A stretch of DNA of 64,000 nucleotides from an uncultured Planctomycetaceae bacterium (GTDB taxonomy: Bacteria > Planctomycetota > Planctomycetia > Pirellulales > Pirellulaceae). The notes beneath the pieces were generated by a model. It searched no databases. It had not been told where the DNA came from and was given only the letters and a program-made list of their open reading frames with translations. Shown here one piece after another: positions 1-10,359 of this stretch; positions within the stretch are counted from its first letter, which is position 1; each line of letters opens with the position of its first letter. Position numbers and translations under genes: made by a program. Location of the stretch: assembly GCA_903863885.1 (NCBI GenBank), contig CAIPEB010000768.1, positions 1 through 64,000 of the forward strand, written 5' to 3'.

Positions 1-593
1 ACCAGTTCGTCGCGCACCATCGGCTGCAGTTCCCGGGGCGGGCCAGGAAGTGCAACAATCACGTGCCGGTCCTTCTCGAAAACCAGCCCGACGGCCGTGC
101 CCATACTGCTCTTCAGGTACGTCCCGTTCACCGGCACACGAGCCTGCTTGCGGAGATTGGGCCTCAACTGGTCGCGCGTCGTGCGAAACCGCTTTTCCAT
201 CGCCGCCACGACGTCGTTCTGTTCGGCGAGCGGGATGCCCGTGAGTTCCTCCAGCGTTTCGCGCGTAATGTCGTTGTCGGTCGGCCCCAATCCGCCGGTC
301 ACGATCACCAGCGGAACCCGTGCCTCGGCGTACCGCAGCGCCTCGCGAATATCGTCGCGTCGGTCGTCTACGGTCATGGAGCCAACACAGTGATAGCCGA
401 GCGGGTAGAGGGTGCGAGTCACGAAGAAGGTGTGCCCGTCCGGATAGGCGCCGGCCAGCAATTCCGCTCCGGTGACCACGATCATGTAATCAACGGTTTC
501 CCGCGGCCCCGACGCAGCCGGGTCCACTGCCCAAGTGCCGGCGCAGCCGAGAATCGCGAAGATGAACACATACGACGAACGCCCCGTGACCAT
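1..593 (-). CDS. Exported CinA-type (molybdopterin-binding fold) domain protein, partial
   Basis: The gene runs off the left edge. The ATG at 593 follows an AAGGTG ribosome site by about 6 bases; an in-frame GTG lies at 602. Reading leftwards it starts with a hydrophobic leader (YVFIFAILGCAG), then IVVTGAELLAGAYPDGHTFF, VTGGLGPTDNDITRETLEEL and, near the edge, IVALPGPPRELQPM. These are the hallmark blocks of the CinA N-terminal (MoCF/MoeA-like) domain, known from nicotinamide-nucleotide amidase and competence/damage-inducible proteins. The leader is unusual, since CinA is normally cytoplasmic; it suggests an exported or membrane-tethered relative. Whether the amidase domain follows cannot be seen. 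The domain call is firm; the substrate is unknown. Confidence 0.8.
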   Translation of the reverse strand, partial: MVTGRSSYVFIFAILGCAGTWAVDPAASGPRETVDYMIVVTGAELLAGAYPDGHTFFVTRTLYPLGYHCVGSMTVDDRRDDIREALRYAEARVPLVIVTGGLGPTDNDITRETLEELTGIPLAEQNDVVAAMEKRFRTTRDQLRPNLRKQARVPVNGTYLKSSMGTAVGLVFEKDRHVIVALPGPPRELQPMVRDEL

Positions 594-668
594 CAGCAGC
601 ACCTTATGTTCCCGCCGAACCGACAGATGCCCGTTGCAAGACAGCGGGGCGGGCCCGGCCAAAATCGA

Positions 669-1442
669 TCAGACGCGAGTACGGTCATGCATCTGAGGAA
701 TCAGGCGGCCGACTTCACGCTGGAGAACTTCCCAGGCAACGGCAGCCTCATCCAGTCGCGAGTCCCGCGCCAGGTATTCCAGGTTCCGGGCGGCAACCGA
801 AGTGGCTTTCGCGCAGAACATGTTCGCTGCGCCTTTCAGCGTGTGGGCTGCGCGACGCAACTTCGCGGCATCGGCCGCGGCGAGCGATTCGCGGATTTGT
901 TTCATCAGCGAGTCGCACTCAGCGAAGAAGGTACCCGCAAGATCGCGCAATACGTCGTCGCGTCCCTGCAGTTCCTTGACGGCCGCTTCCCAGTCCAACA
1001 CCTGGTCGGGTATCGGCTCTTTCCCGGCAGTATCGGAAGGTTCGTATTCCACGGCAGCGACCAATTCCTGAGGTTGAAAAGGTTTGGAAATCACCGGCTC
1101 GGAAGGACCCCGCGATTGGCCGGTCCCGTCCTGCCCGCCCACAGTCAGCCAGATCCGACGAGTCCCCGCGCCAAAGCGGGCGAAAACGGAAAGCGCGCCC
1201 CTGTCGGAGATTGCGTCAGCGAACGAATCATCCAATACAACGACATCGAACGGTTGCTCGCCGGCAAGTTGCTCCAGTTCGCGCAGCGTACCCACGGCTG
1301 CTACCGAATGCCCTCGCTCTTCGAGCAGCGTGGTGGCAATTCTTTGCACGACGCGGCTGGGATCCGCGACGAGAACCCGCAGCCCGCGGGCCACCGCAGC
1401 AGCGCCGTCCGCAGCAATCGATGCGTCGTAAGAGCTGAACAC
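669..1442 (-). CDS. Receiver domain plus Hpt histidine phosphotransfer protein
   Basis: A 257-residue protein. Residues about 21-130 form a receiver-like domain with D27, probable phosphoacceptor D71 (VVVLDDSF) and the conserved lysine K120 (ISKPF). The acidic pocket is reduced, with one Asp instead of two after the first strand. Residues about 150-250 form an Hpt four-helix domain with the canonical motif AHTLKGAANMF, giving phosphoacceptor H200. It is the last gene of a minus-strand signalling set below the receiver-STAS gene and the hybrid kinase. The kinase's own C-terminal Hpt-like domain lacks its histidine, so this protein may supply the working Hpt for the relay. That partnership is inferred from position and residues. 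Confidence 0.85.
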   Translation of the reverse strand: MFSSYDASIAADGAAAVARGLRVLVADPSRVVQRIATTLLEERGHSVAAVGTLRELEQLAGEQPFDVVVLDDSFADAISDRGALSVFARFGAGTRRIWLTVGGQDGTGQSRGPSEPVISKPFQPQELVAAVEYEPSDTAGKEPIPDQVLDWEAAVKELQGRDDVLRDLAGTFFAECDSLMKQIRESLAAADAAKLRRAAHTLKGAANMFCAKATSVAARNLEYLARDSRLDEAAVAWEVLQREVGRLIPQMHDRTRV

Positions 1443-1473
1443 AGCGATTCAACCACCTGCACGCGGGGATGGA

Positions 1474-2238
1474 TCAGTCGGCCTGAAATCGTTGCAGCGC
1501 CGAAGCCTCATCCGGCTGGATGTCGAACAGCTTGTGAAACTGGCGCACGCTCAAGTGCTCCATTACGTTATCGCTCAAGTCGCACAGCCGGAGGGTGCCC
1601 CCGGCCTGCAGCATCTTTCGGCGCACGGCCAAGAGCGCGCTGAGCGCGCCGTTGGAGACGTAGTCCACCTCGGCAAAGCTGATCAGCAGTTTCTTACAGC
1701 CCGAGTCGACCAGCCGCAGCAGTTTTTCGCCCAGGAGGGCTATATCGCCCGCATCGAGCAAACGCTTTTCGGTGAAACGGGCAACCGTTACCTGATCCGC
1801 GTTCCTGAAGTCGATGATCTGCCGCAGCGGAACCTCCGCCTCGGTCTTCGGCTTTTCCTCGGCGCGTTTCACGCCGCGCCGCGCCATCGCATGTTGTATG
1901 GAGCGGATCAGCCAGTTCTGGTTGACCTCGCCCTTGACCAGATAATCCTGGGCCCCCTGGCGCAGGGCGGTGGCGGCCAGCAGTTCATCGTCCACGTTGG
2001 TCAGGACAACCAGCGGCGTGTCGGGTGCCTGGGCGCGCGCAGTCAGAAACGTCTGGAGTCCTTCGCTGTCGGGCAGCGTGAGGTCCAAGAGCAGGGTATC
2101 GATGCCCCCCCTGGCAATGCGTTGAATGCCGTCTCGCAGGGTACCCTCGCACTCGACCTCAAACCCTCCTTCCGCAAGCATCAGCGCAAACCGCTTGGCT
2201 TGCGTCGGGCTGTCCTCGATGATCAGCACTTTGGGCAT
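1474..2238 (-). CDS. Response regulator with STAS (anti-sigma antagonist-like) output domain
   Basis: A 254-residue protein. Residues 1-125 are a complete receiver: acidic pair in IIEDS, phosphoacceptor D52 (LLLDLTLPD), a threonine in VVLTN and a lysine in YLVKG. After a charged linker (about 125-145), residues about 145-250 match a STAS domain, with the EVDYVSNGALSALLAV segment where SpoIIAA-type proteins carry their phosphorylated serine. Such proteins usually act in partner-switching control of sigma factors or cyclases. It lies about 30 bases before the receiver-Hpt gene and about 140 bases after the hybrid kinase, so it is likely a target of that kinase. No anti-sigma kinase is visible in the window. 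Confidence 0.85.
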   Translation of the reverse strand: MPKVLIIEDSPTQAKRFALMLAEGGFEVECEGTLRDGIQRIARGGIDTLLLDLTLPDSEGLQTFLTARAQAPDTPLVVLTNVDDELLAATALRQGAQDYLVKGEVNQNWLIRSIQHAMARRGVKRAEEKPKTEAEVPLRQIIDFRNADQVTVARFTEKRLLDAGDIALLGEKLLRLVDSGCKKLLISFAEVDYVSNGALSALLAVRRKMLQAGGTLRLCDLSDNVMEHLSVRQFHKLFDIQPDEASALQRFQAD

Positions 2239-2262
2239 GACGTCGGCTTTATTTCTGACGAA

Positions 2263-2292
2263 CCGGTAAAAGGAATTTCCCTTTTTTACTGG
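2263..2292. promoter_or_regulatory. Imperfect palindrome upstream of the receiver-STAS gene
   Basis: CCGGTAAAAGG is followed after a short spacer by CCTTTTTTACTGG, a near-perfect inverted repeat about 25 bases upstream of the ATG at 2238. It could be an operator or the end signal of the upstream kinase transcript. It is AT-rich compared with its surroundings. Only the symmetry is seen; function is a guess. Confidence 0.3.
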
Positions 2293-2378
2293 CTGAGCGG
2301 GTGACCCGTCAAACCCGTACCGGCCCGTTGGACGTTTTCTTTCCGAATCGGCCCCCCCGAACCGCCCGCTCCCGAGCG

Positions 2379-5300
2379 CTACGTAACAGCATTACCGGCC
2401 TCTCGCAGCCTCTCCAGCCGCCTCCCGATTTCCTCACGAAGCAGCCCAAGTTCGACCGCCAGGAGTGCCAGCAGTTCGCGTCCGCCCGGCATGTCGGTTG
2501 AGTGAGCCGATGCCTCCAGGGCGACCAGAGACGATTGAGCCTTGTTTTCCGGAAAGAAACTCAGCGAACCGCGGAGTGCCCGCGCCGAGCGTTCCAGCAG
2601 CGGGGCGTCCCCGTCGTTGATCGCCTGCTGCATCTCGCTCAATCGCCGCGGCGTTTCCTCCAGAAAGACCTCAAGCACTTCGGCGAGCAGTCCGGAACGG
2701 TTCTCCACGAAACGGGCAACCTGCTCCCAATCGACTCGCTGTACTCCCTGCAGGTCCGTGAACGCGGCAGGTTCGCCCTCCGGGGGATAGAGCCGAGCGA
2801 GTTTTTCGTAGAGCAATTGCGATCGGATTGGCTTGGAAATGTAATCGTCCATGCCAGCCTCGATGCAACGCTCCCTGTCTCCCTTCATGGCGTGCGCCGT
2901 CATGGCCACGATGGGAATATGCGTGCCGGCGGCCTGTTCGCGCTCCAGACGTCGAATCAACCGCGTCGCCTGAAATCCATCCAGTTCCGGCATCTGAACG
3001 TCCATCAGCACCAGATCGAAGTGCTGAGACTGCACGGCATTCACGGCCTCCTGCCCCGTGGAAACCACCACGACGGAATGTCCGACCTTCTTCAACAGCG
3101 CCACGGCCAGCCGCTGGTTCACCAGGCTGTCTTCGGCCAGGAGCACCCGCAGCGGCCGCTCGACCAAGCCCTTGCCGTCGCCGGCATGGCCGCGCGACGC
3201 CGACTCGTCCAGATGCCCCCCCAGACTGCGCACCACGGCTCGGAAGAACTCGGTCTGGTGGACCGGTTTGAGCACGTGAGCGGCGATGTGCAGCTGTTCG
3301 CAGCGGGCCACATAGCCCGGCCGTTCGCCCGAAGTAAGCAGAATGATCGGCAGGTCGGCCAGCAGCGGATCGTTGCGGATCTGCTCGGCAAGCGAGAATC
3401 CATCCACCACCGGCATGTTGACATCGGACACAAGCAGATCGCACGGCTGCCCCTCGCGGACGGCGCGAGCCAGAAACTCCAGCGACTCCGCGGCACTCGA
3501 AGCCACGGTCACCTGCATGCCCCAGTTCTGCAGCAATTCGCACAGGATCAGTCGGCTCGTCCCATTGTCGTCGGTGACCAGAACTCGCGCATGTTCGATA
3601 ACGGCCGCCGCCGTATCCGGCTCCGCGTTCCTTGCAGCCCCGACGCCGAAATTGCAGGTGAAGTGAAAGGTGCTGCCCTTGCCCGGTTCGCTCTCGACCC
3701 AGATCCTGCCGCCCATCAGCTCGACGAGCCGGGACGCGATCGACAATCCGAGGCCTGTTCCGCCGTAGCGGCGCGTCATGGAGACGTCCGCCTGCACGAA
3801 GGCCTCGAATATGCTGGCCAGTTTTTCCGCCTGGATGCCGATCCCGGAATCCCGCACCGCGAAATGCAGTTCCACTCCGCCCTCGTCACGACGCGAAGCC
3901 TCGATCTGCAGCAGAACTTCGCCATGGTCCGTGAACTTGATGGCGTTGCCCACCAGGTTGACGATGACCTGACGCAGACGCCCCGCATCGCCGATCAGCG
4001 AACGAGGCGTTTCGTGCTCGACGCGCCAAGCCAATTCGAGATCCTTGCGGTGGGCCCGTACCGCCAGCGACTTCATCGTCGCGCCCACCGTATCGATCAG
4101 ATCAAAATCGGCGCTTTCCAATTCCAGCCTGCCGGCCTCGATCTTGGAAAAATCCAGGATGTCGTTCAGCAGCGTCAGCAGCGACTCGCCGGACTCGTGA
4201 ACCATCTGCAGATATTCGCGCTGCGAGTCGGAAAGCGGCGAGTCGAGCAGGAATTCCGAAATCCCGAGCACGGCGTTCATCGGGGTGCGGATCTCATGGC
4301 TCATGTTGGCCAGGAAATCGCTCTTCGCGCGATTGGCCGATTCGGCCGCCTCCTTGGCCTTCTGCAATTCCTGCTCGAAATGTTTGCGTTCCGTAATATC
4401 CCGGCAGATGCCGACCAGACCCTCCACGCGCCCGTTGCGGTCGCGCAGCGGAACTTTCGTGGTCAGCAGCCAGCGTTCCTCGCCGAGGAATCCGAGTCCC
4501 GCTTCCTCGCGATTGATCAGCGATTCGCCGCTATGAAGCACCGTCTGGTCGTCCGCCGCATATCGTTCCGCAAGGTGTTCCGGCCAGAACTCGCGATCCG
4601 TCTTCCCGACGATCTGATCCCAGCTTTCAGCGCCCAGATCCTTGAGCAGCGTCTTGTTGACCATCGTGAACCGGCCCGAGGCATCTTTGGCGAAAATGTA
4701 GTCGGGCAGGTTGTCGATCAGCGTCAGCAGCAGATCGCGTTCCTTCTGCAGCATCTCGTCGATGCGCTGCCGCTCGGCGATCTCGCTCCGGATTGCCTCC
4801 TCGGCCATCTTGCGATCCGTGACGTCGCGAAGAAACACGGTGAAGACCGGTTTCCCTTCAAGCGTCACGGCCTGGGTCGCCATCTCGGCAACGAATTCGG
4901 TCCCGTCCTTGCGATACGCGGGCACGTCGACGCGGCGGCCGAATATCGAACCGCCGCCGGTCCGTTCGAACCTCTGGAAACTCCTCCGCTGCCGCTCCCG
5001 CACATCGGGTGGCATGAAGAGTTCTCCCATTTCCTTGCCGATGACCTCCTCGCTGGTATACCCGAACGTCGACTCCGCCGCCGGATTGAACTGAATGACG
5101 CGTCCATCGGCGTCCATCGTAATGATGCAGTCGAGCGATGCGTTGATGATCGCGCGGATGCGGGACTCGCTCTCCCGCAGCGCCTCGCTCGCGCCGGCGG
5201 ACATCGGCGTGTACTTCTTGCGTTCAATGGCCAGTCGAATCGCGCGGAGCAGCATCTCCCCCGACATCCGGGTCTTGGAAAGCACGTCCTGGGCCCCGCA

Positions 5301-5600
5301 GCGGACAGCACCCTCGATCAGTTCGTCGTCGTCGCGCGAACTGACCACCAGCACCGGAACGTGCGAAGCGACGCTCACCAGCTGCGACACGCAGCTCAGC
5401 CCCTGGCAGTCGGGCAGACGGGGATTCGCGAGCACCGCGTCGATACCCCCAATTCCCAACTTTGACAATCCCGTTTCGAGGCGATCCCGCACTTCGACCT
5501 CGACGCGTCCCCCGCTGGCCCGCACCAGATGCTCGCGCATCAAGCGAGCATGCTCGGGGTTGCCCTCAATCAGCAGTATGCGTAAGCCCTGTTCCGCCAT
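2379..5600 (-). CDS. Hybrid sensor histidine kinase (REC-PAS-PAS-HisKA-HATPase-REC-REC-degenerate Hpt)
   Basis: A 1073-residue soluble hybrid kinase with no membrane segment. Order: N-terminal receiver-like domain (5-128), PAS (about 143-265), PAS (about 288-405), HisKA with H435 ([10 protein letters not shown]), HATPase with N-box N552 and GTGLGLS (615-620), receiver with D726 (LLVSDVNMP), receiver with D867 (LVLMDVQMP), and a C-terminal Hpt-like helical domain. Two key sites are lost. In the first receiver the phosphoacceptor is N59 ([10 protein letters not shown]) and the acidic pair is reduced to EGN. In the Hpt domain the histidine is R1007 (ARALRG where AHTLKG is expected). The kinase core and two internal receivers look intact. 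The partner genes downstream carry an intact receiver and an intact Hpt. Confidence 0.92.
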   Translation of the reverse strand: MAEQGLRILLIEGNPEHARLMREHLVRASGGRVEVEVRDRLETGLSKLGIGGIDAVLANPRLPDCQGLSCVSQLVSVASHVPVLVVSSRDDDELIEGAVRCGAQDVLSKTRMSGEMLLRAIRLAIERKKYTPMSAGASEALRESESRIRAIINASLDCIITMDADGRVIQFNPAAESTFGYTSEEVIGKEMGELFMPPDVRERQRRSFQRFERTGGGSIFGRRVDVPAYRKDGTEFVAEMATQAVTLEGKPVFTVFLRDVTDRKMAEEAIRSEIAERQRIDEMLQKERDLLLTLIDNLPDYIFAKDASGRFTMVNKTLLKDLGAESWDQIVGKTDREFWPEHLAERYAADDQTVLHSGESLINREEAGLGFLGEERWLLTTKVPLRDRNGRVEGLVGICRDITERKHFEQELQKAKEAAESANRAKSDFLANMSHEIRTPMNAVLGISEFLLDSPLSDSQREYLQMVHESGESLLTLLNDILDFSKIEAGRLELESADFDLIDTVGATMKSLAVRAHRKDLELAWRVEHETPRSLIGDAGRLRQVIVNLVGNAIKFTDHGEVLLQIEASRRDEGGVELHFAVRDSGIGIQAEKLASIFEAFVQADVSMTRRYGGTGLGLSIASRLVELMGGRIWVESEPGKGSTFHFTCNFGVGAARNAEPDTAAAVIEHARVLVTDDNGTSRLILCELLQNWGMQVTVASSAAESLEFLARAVREGQPCDLLVSDVNMPVVDGFSLAEQIRNDPLLADLPIILLTSGERPGYVARCEQLHIAAHVLKPVHQTEFFRAVVRSLGGHLDESASRGHAGDGKGLVERPLRVLLAEDSLVNQRLAVALLKKVGHSVVVVSTGQEAVNAVQSQHFDLVLMDVQMPELDGFQATRLIRRLEREQAAGTHIPIVAMTAHAMKGDRERCIEAGMDDYISKPIRSQLLYEKLARLYPPEGEPAAFTDLQGVQRVDWEQVARFVENRSGLLAEVLEVFLEETPRRLSEMQQAINDGDAPLLERSARALRGSLSFFPENKAQSSLVALEASAHSTDMPGGRELLALLAVELGLLREEIGRRLERLREAGNAVT

Positions 5601-5951
5601 CGGGCCGTCCTTGAAACCTGGGCCAGCCAGTCAGCCAACGCAAGGCAACTCAGCGGCCTTGCGAGATCGGCCATCAGGACAAGCTAAGTCGACGCCTTGC
5701 GGCCGCAGCACCGGTCACAGATACCGATGCCGAATTCCCCGTAGACTAACACAGTCGGACCAAGCGAACAAGTTTTCGATCGGCCGCCCATGCCGCCGGC
5801 CAACAGTTCATCGGCCGACATTCACGGTGGCACGACCTGAAGCGTGTTTTAGGTTTCGTGGGATTCGCACCCAGGATTTTCATGGCCTCGGTCTGTACCT
5901 ATCATTGCGGTCTACCGATACGATTCGGGATGGCGGTAGACTGCCTGCTGC
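5601..5951. other. Intergenic region before pgi, no gene seen
   Basis: About 350 bases between the divergent kinase start and the pgi leader. No frame here has coding character. A segment near 5850-5880 (GGGATTCGCACCC) faintly recalls a tRNA T-arm, but no tRNA fold could be built. Promoters for both flanking genes should lie here; none is clear enough to call. Confidence 0.5.
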
Positions 5952-5993
5952 AGTCCGAAGTCGGACGGATATTTGTCTTCCTTCGGACTTTTT
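5952..5993 (+). promoter_or_regulatory. Leader with alternative hairpins and a T-run upstream of pgi
   Basis: AGTCCGAAG (5952-5960) pairs perfectly with CTTCGGACT (5981-5989), and TTTTT follows at 5989-5993, like an intrinsic terminator 16 bases before the pgi ATG. A second TCGGAC copy (5961-5966) can pair with the same GTCCGA (5953-5958), giving a small competing hairpin. Two mutually exclusive pairings ending at a T-run resemble an attenuator. The pairing is seen; regulation is inferred. Confidence 0.4.
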
Positions 5994-6009
5994 CGAACGA
6001 GGATCACAG

Positions 6010-7650
<1,641 letters not shown>

Positions 7651-7778
7651 CCACTCGGACCGGGTGGGAATTTGTGCCGAAAAGGCCGGATTTAACTGCC
7701 AGGATGTTGGGCAATTCGGGGTAGAATTGTAAACTGAACGACGACAAATCGAATTGACCGATCACGGCTCGGAATGCC

Positions 7779-10247
7779 ATGGCAACTACTCTCACGGTCG
7801 ACGCGTTTCTCGACGTTGTTCGCCGTAGTCGGCTGATGCGTCCCGAAGAGCTTGAGCAGGTCACCAAGGATCTCCAGCACAGCGGAGTCGACCTCTCGTC
7901 TCCGCAAGCGATTGCTCAAGCCCTCACGGACCGGCAAGTCCTGACTCGCTGGCAGGCGGACTACCTGTTGCAGGGAAAGCACAAGGGCTTTTTCCTCGGC
8001 CCTTATCGTTTTCTCAAGATGCTCGGCAAGGGCGGAATGGGAGCCGTCTACCTCGCCCAGCACGAGATGATGAAGCGACGCTGTGCGATCAAAGTGCTTC
8101 CGACGAAACTCCTGAAGGGCAAGTCGTCGCTCATCGAGCGATTTTACCTGGAAGCTCAGGCCGTCGCTTCGCTGGACCACCCGAACATCGTGCGTGCGTA
8201 CGACGTAAACAAGGAAACGGTGGGCACTTCCGACATCCATTATCTGGTGATGGAGTACGTGGAAGGCCGGGACCTGCAGACCATTGTGGAAGAACGTGGC
8301 AGCGGCTTGGACTTGGCGGAAGTGGCCGAATATGCCCGTCAGGCTGCGGCCGGTCTGGCCCACGCTCACGAAAGCGGTCTGATCCACCGCGACATCAAAC
8401 CGGCAAACCTGCTCGTGGACGCCAAGGGAACGGTCAAGATCCTGGACTTGGGCCTGGCGCGTTTCTTCGATGATCGACTGGATGCGTCGCTGACGAAGGC
8501 CTACAACGAGTCGCTCCTCGGCACCGCCGACTACCTCTCGCCCGAACAGGCACTCAACAGCCATCAGGTCGATACCCGCACCGACATCTACAGCCTCGGG
8601 TGCACGTGCTACTTCATGCTTACGGGCCAGCCGCCATTCCCTGACGGCTCGGTCGCGCAACGACTGATTGCGCATCAGGTCAAATCGCCCACGCCGATTG
8701 AGAAACTGCGGCCGGACGTGCCGGGCGACCTGGTATCGATCGTGGAAAAGATGATTGCCAAGAAGGCCGAACATCGATTCGCTTCGGCCGCCGATGTGGT
8801 CGAGGCATTTGGAAACTGGCTGCAGACACATTCCGGCTCGTCCGGCAAGAGTTTCCGCGGAACGGCTCCGAACGGCAGTTCAGGTTCGCCGAAGACCGCA
8901 GCTCACGAACCCACGCGAACGAGAGCCACATCGACCGAAGACACGGAAGTCGAGATGGAATTGGCGCCGCAGGATGACGCCGTACCGCTGGCTGCGCCTT
9001 CGTCCGAGCCCGCGGCAAATTCAGCGCGGGGGTCGTCTCGTAATCTGAGCAAAGACGCGACGATGGTGACGCCAGCTCCCGGTGATCTCGAGGCCCTCCC
9101 CGACTCGAATGCAAAATCGCCGGAACCGGCCACGCCGCCGCTCGATAATTACCTGCTTTCGCAGCCGTTGGACGATCTGTTCGCCGATTCGGCCGACGAT
9201 CCGCTGGCTGCGGACGCGTTCGGCGCTTCGCCATTGGATTTACAAGGCCCGACAAACTCGGGAATTCAGCGTCAGCCCGCACCGGCTGAACCGGCGGGCG
9301 AGGGGCGCCAACTGCTTCGACTGCTGCTCATTGGCCTGGCGATCAGCATTCCGCTGGCGCTGGTGATTCTGTTCGTCTCCGACGCATTCAAATCAACATC
9401 CGCGCCGGCGACCGCGAGCGTGGCGGACGCATCGCCGCGAGGTACGGCTCAGACAAGCACCATGCCGCCGCAACCGGCGGCTGCCGCGCCGAGCACAACA
9501 CCGCCCGCGCCGGCTTCAGTGCCCGGTCCCCCGCCTGTTCAACCTGTGCCGCCGCCGGCAAACGGGAACCAGTTGCCTCCCGCGCCGGCCCCCGTGGGAA
9601 ATCTCAACCAGAATCCTCAGACAGCGCCCCCGCCAAGTCAACCAGCGCCGCCCGTCGTGAATCCGAGCCAGCCGACTCCGCCCGTCGCTCCGTCGAATCC
9701 GGGCAATCCACCGCAAATGACACAACCCTCAAACACTGCCGGACTGCCCGGAGCGAACCCCGAGCCGTCGGGCGGGCAACCAGCGGCCCCCCCTCCGGAA
9801 AAGCAGCCGAAGTCGGAGGAATTGTCGAGCGAGGAACGGGCCGCACTCCTCGCATCCCTGCGCAGCGAAACCATCTGCGTTGTCCCGGATCACAAGGTGG
9901 AGTCGCGTTTGGAACGGATGATCGCACGAGCCTGTCTCGACGCATGGCAGATGGAGGGATTGCGAGTCAGTCCGGTGGCCGACAAGGACGACCGCGTCCA
10001 ATTGAAGCTCGCGATCTCGTACGACAAAATCACCGGCAGTACCAACCTCGCGGTGAGAGTCTCCGTGGATCTGCAGATCCTGCGCGACGGCGGCAAGCGC
10101 GTCAGCGTCTTGAAATCGTCGAACGAAATCGGGGAACTGCCGCAGCAGGCAATCAAGCGTGATCAGGCCTCGACGTCGAACATGCTTCGCCCTAAAGCGA
10201 ATGAGTTCTTCCAGTCGGTAACGCGAGAATACCGCGAAGCGCTGTAG
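7779..10247 (+). CDS. Membrane-anchored Ser/Thr protein kinase with periplasmic C-terminal domain
   Basis: An 822-residue protein. Residues 1-73 form the N-terminal helical segment often seen before planctomycete kinases (WQADYLLQGKHKG). The kinase domain is about 76-350: glycine loop GKGGMGAVY (83-91), ATP lysine K105, catalytic HRD at 203-205, and DLG (223-225) in place of DFG, common in this group. A disordered Ser/Thr/Pro stretch leads to one membrane helix near 515-535 (LLLIGLAISIPLALVILFV), then a very proline-rich tether. A folded domain of about 135 residues ends the protein (from about 685). That domain, with TICVVPDHKVESRLERM and alternating beta strands, is not recognised; it could sense a periplasmic ligand. 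The gene is probably monocistronic. Confidence 0.92.
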   Translation: MATTLTVDAFLDVVRRSRLMRPEELEQVTKDLQHSGVDLSSPQAIAQALTDRQVLTRWQADYLLQGKHKGFFLGPYRFLKMLGKGGMGAVYLAQHEMMKRRCAIKVLPTKLLKGKSSLIERFYLEAQAVASLDHPNIVRAYDVNKETVGTSDIHYLVMEYVEGRDLQTIVEERGSGLDLAEVAEYARQAAAGLAHAHESGLIHRDIKPANLLVDAKGTVKILDLGLARFFDDRLDASLTKAYNESLLGTADYLSPEQALNSHQVDTRTDIYSLGCTCYFMLTGQPPFPDGSVAQRLIAHQVKSPTPIEKLRPDVPGDLVSIVEKMIAKKAEHRFASAADVVEAFGNWLQTHSGSSGKSFRGTAPNGSSGSPKTAAHEPTRTRATSTEDTEVEMELAPQDDAVPLAAPSSEPAANSARGSSRNLSKDATMVTPAPGDLEALPDSNAKSPEPATPPLDNYLLSQPLDDLFADSADDPLAADAFGASPLDLQGPTNSGIQRQPAPAEPAGEGRQLLRLLLIGLAISIPLALVILFVSDAFKSTSAPATASVADASPRGTAQTSTMPPQPAAAAPSTTPPAPASVPGPPPVQPVPPPANGNQLPPAPAPVGNLNQNPQTAPPPSQPAPPVVNPSQPTPPVAPSNPGNPPQMTQPSNTAGLPGANPEPSGGQPAAPPPEKQPKSEELSSEERAALLASLRSETICVVPDHKVESRLERMIARACLDAWQMEGLRVSPVADKDDRVQLKLAISYDKITGSTNLAVRVSVDLQILRDGGKRVSVLKSSNEIGELPQQAIKRDQASTSNMLRPKANEFFQSVTREYREAL

Positions 10248-10359
10248 CCCCGGCCAGTACTGTAGCCACGCGGCCTGCCATCGGTTATCGTCGCCACTTT
10301 CCCGTTCGGTCTTCGGTCTCGGATCCGTTGCGGCCAGCGAGCCGTACCTGGAGTTGGGC

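Noticed and set aside
63-1643. Long plus-strand ORF across the left edge
   Set aside because: It is the opposite-strand shadow of the CinA-type and receiver-Hpt genes, with no family motifs.
2502-5465. 987-codon plus-strand ORF opposite the hybrid kinase
   Set aside because: The GC-rich third positions of the kinase gene leave its complement open; all kinase motifs are on the minus strand.
5850-5890. tRNA T-arm-like stretch
   Set aside because: No acceptor, D or anticodon arms could be paired on either strand.
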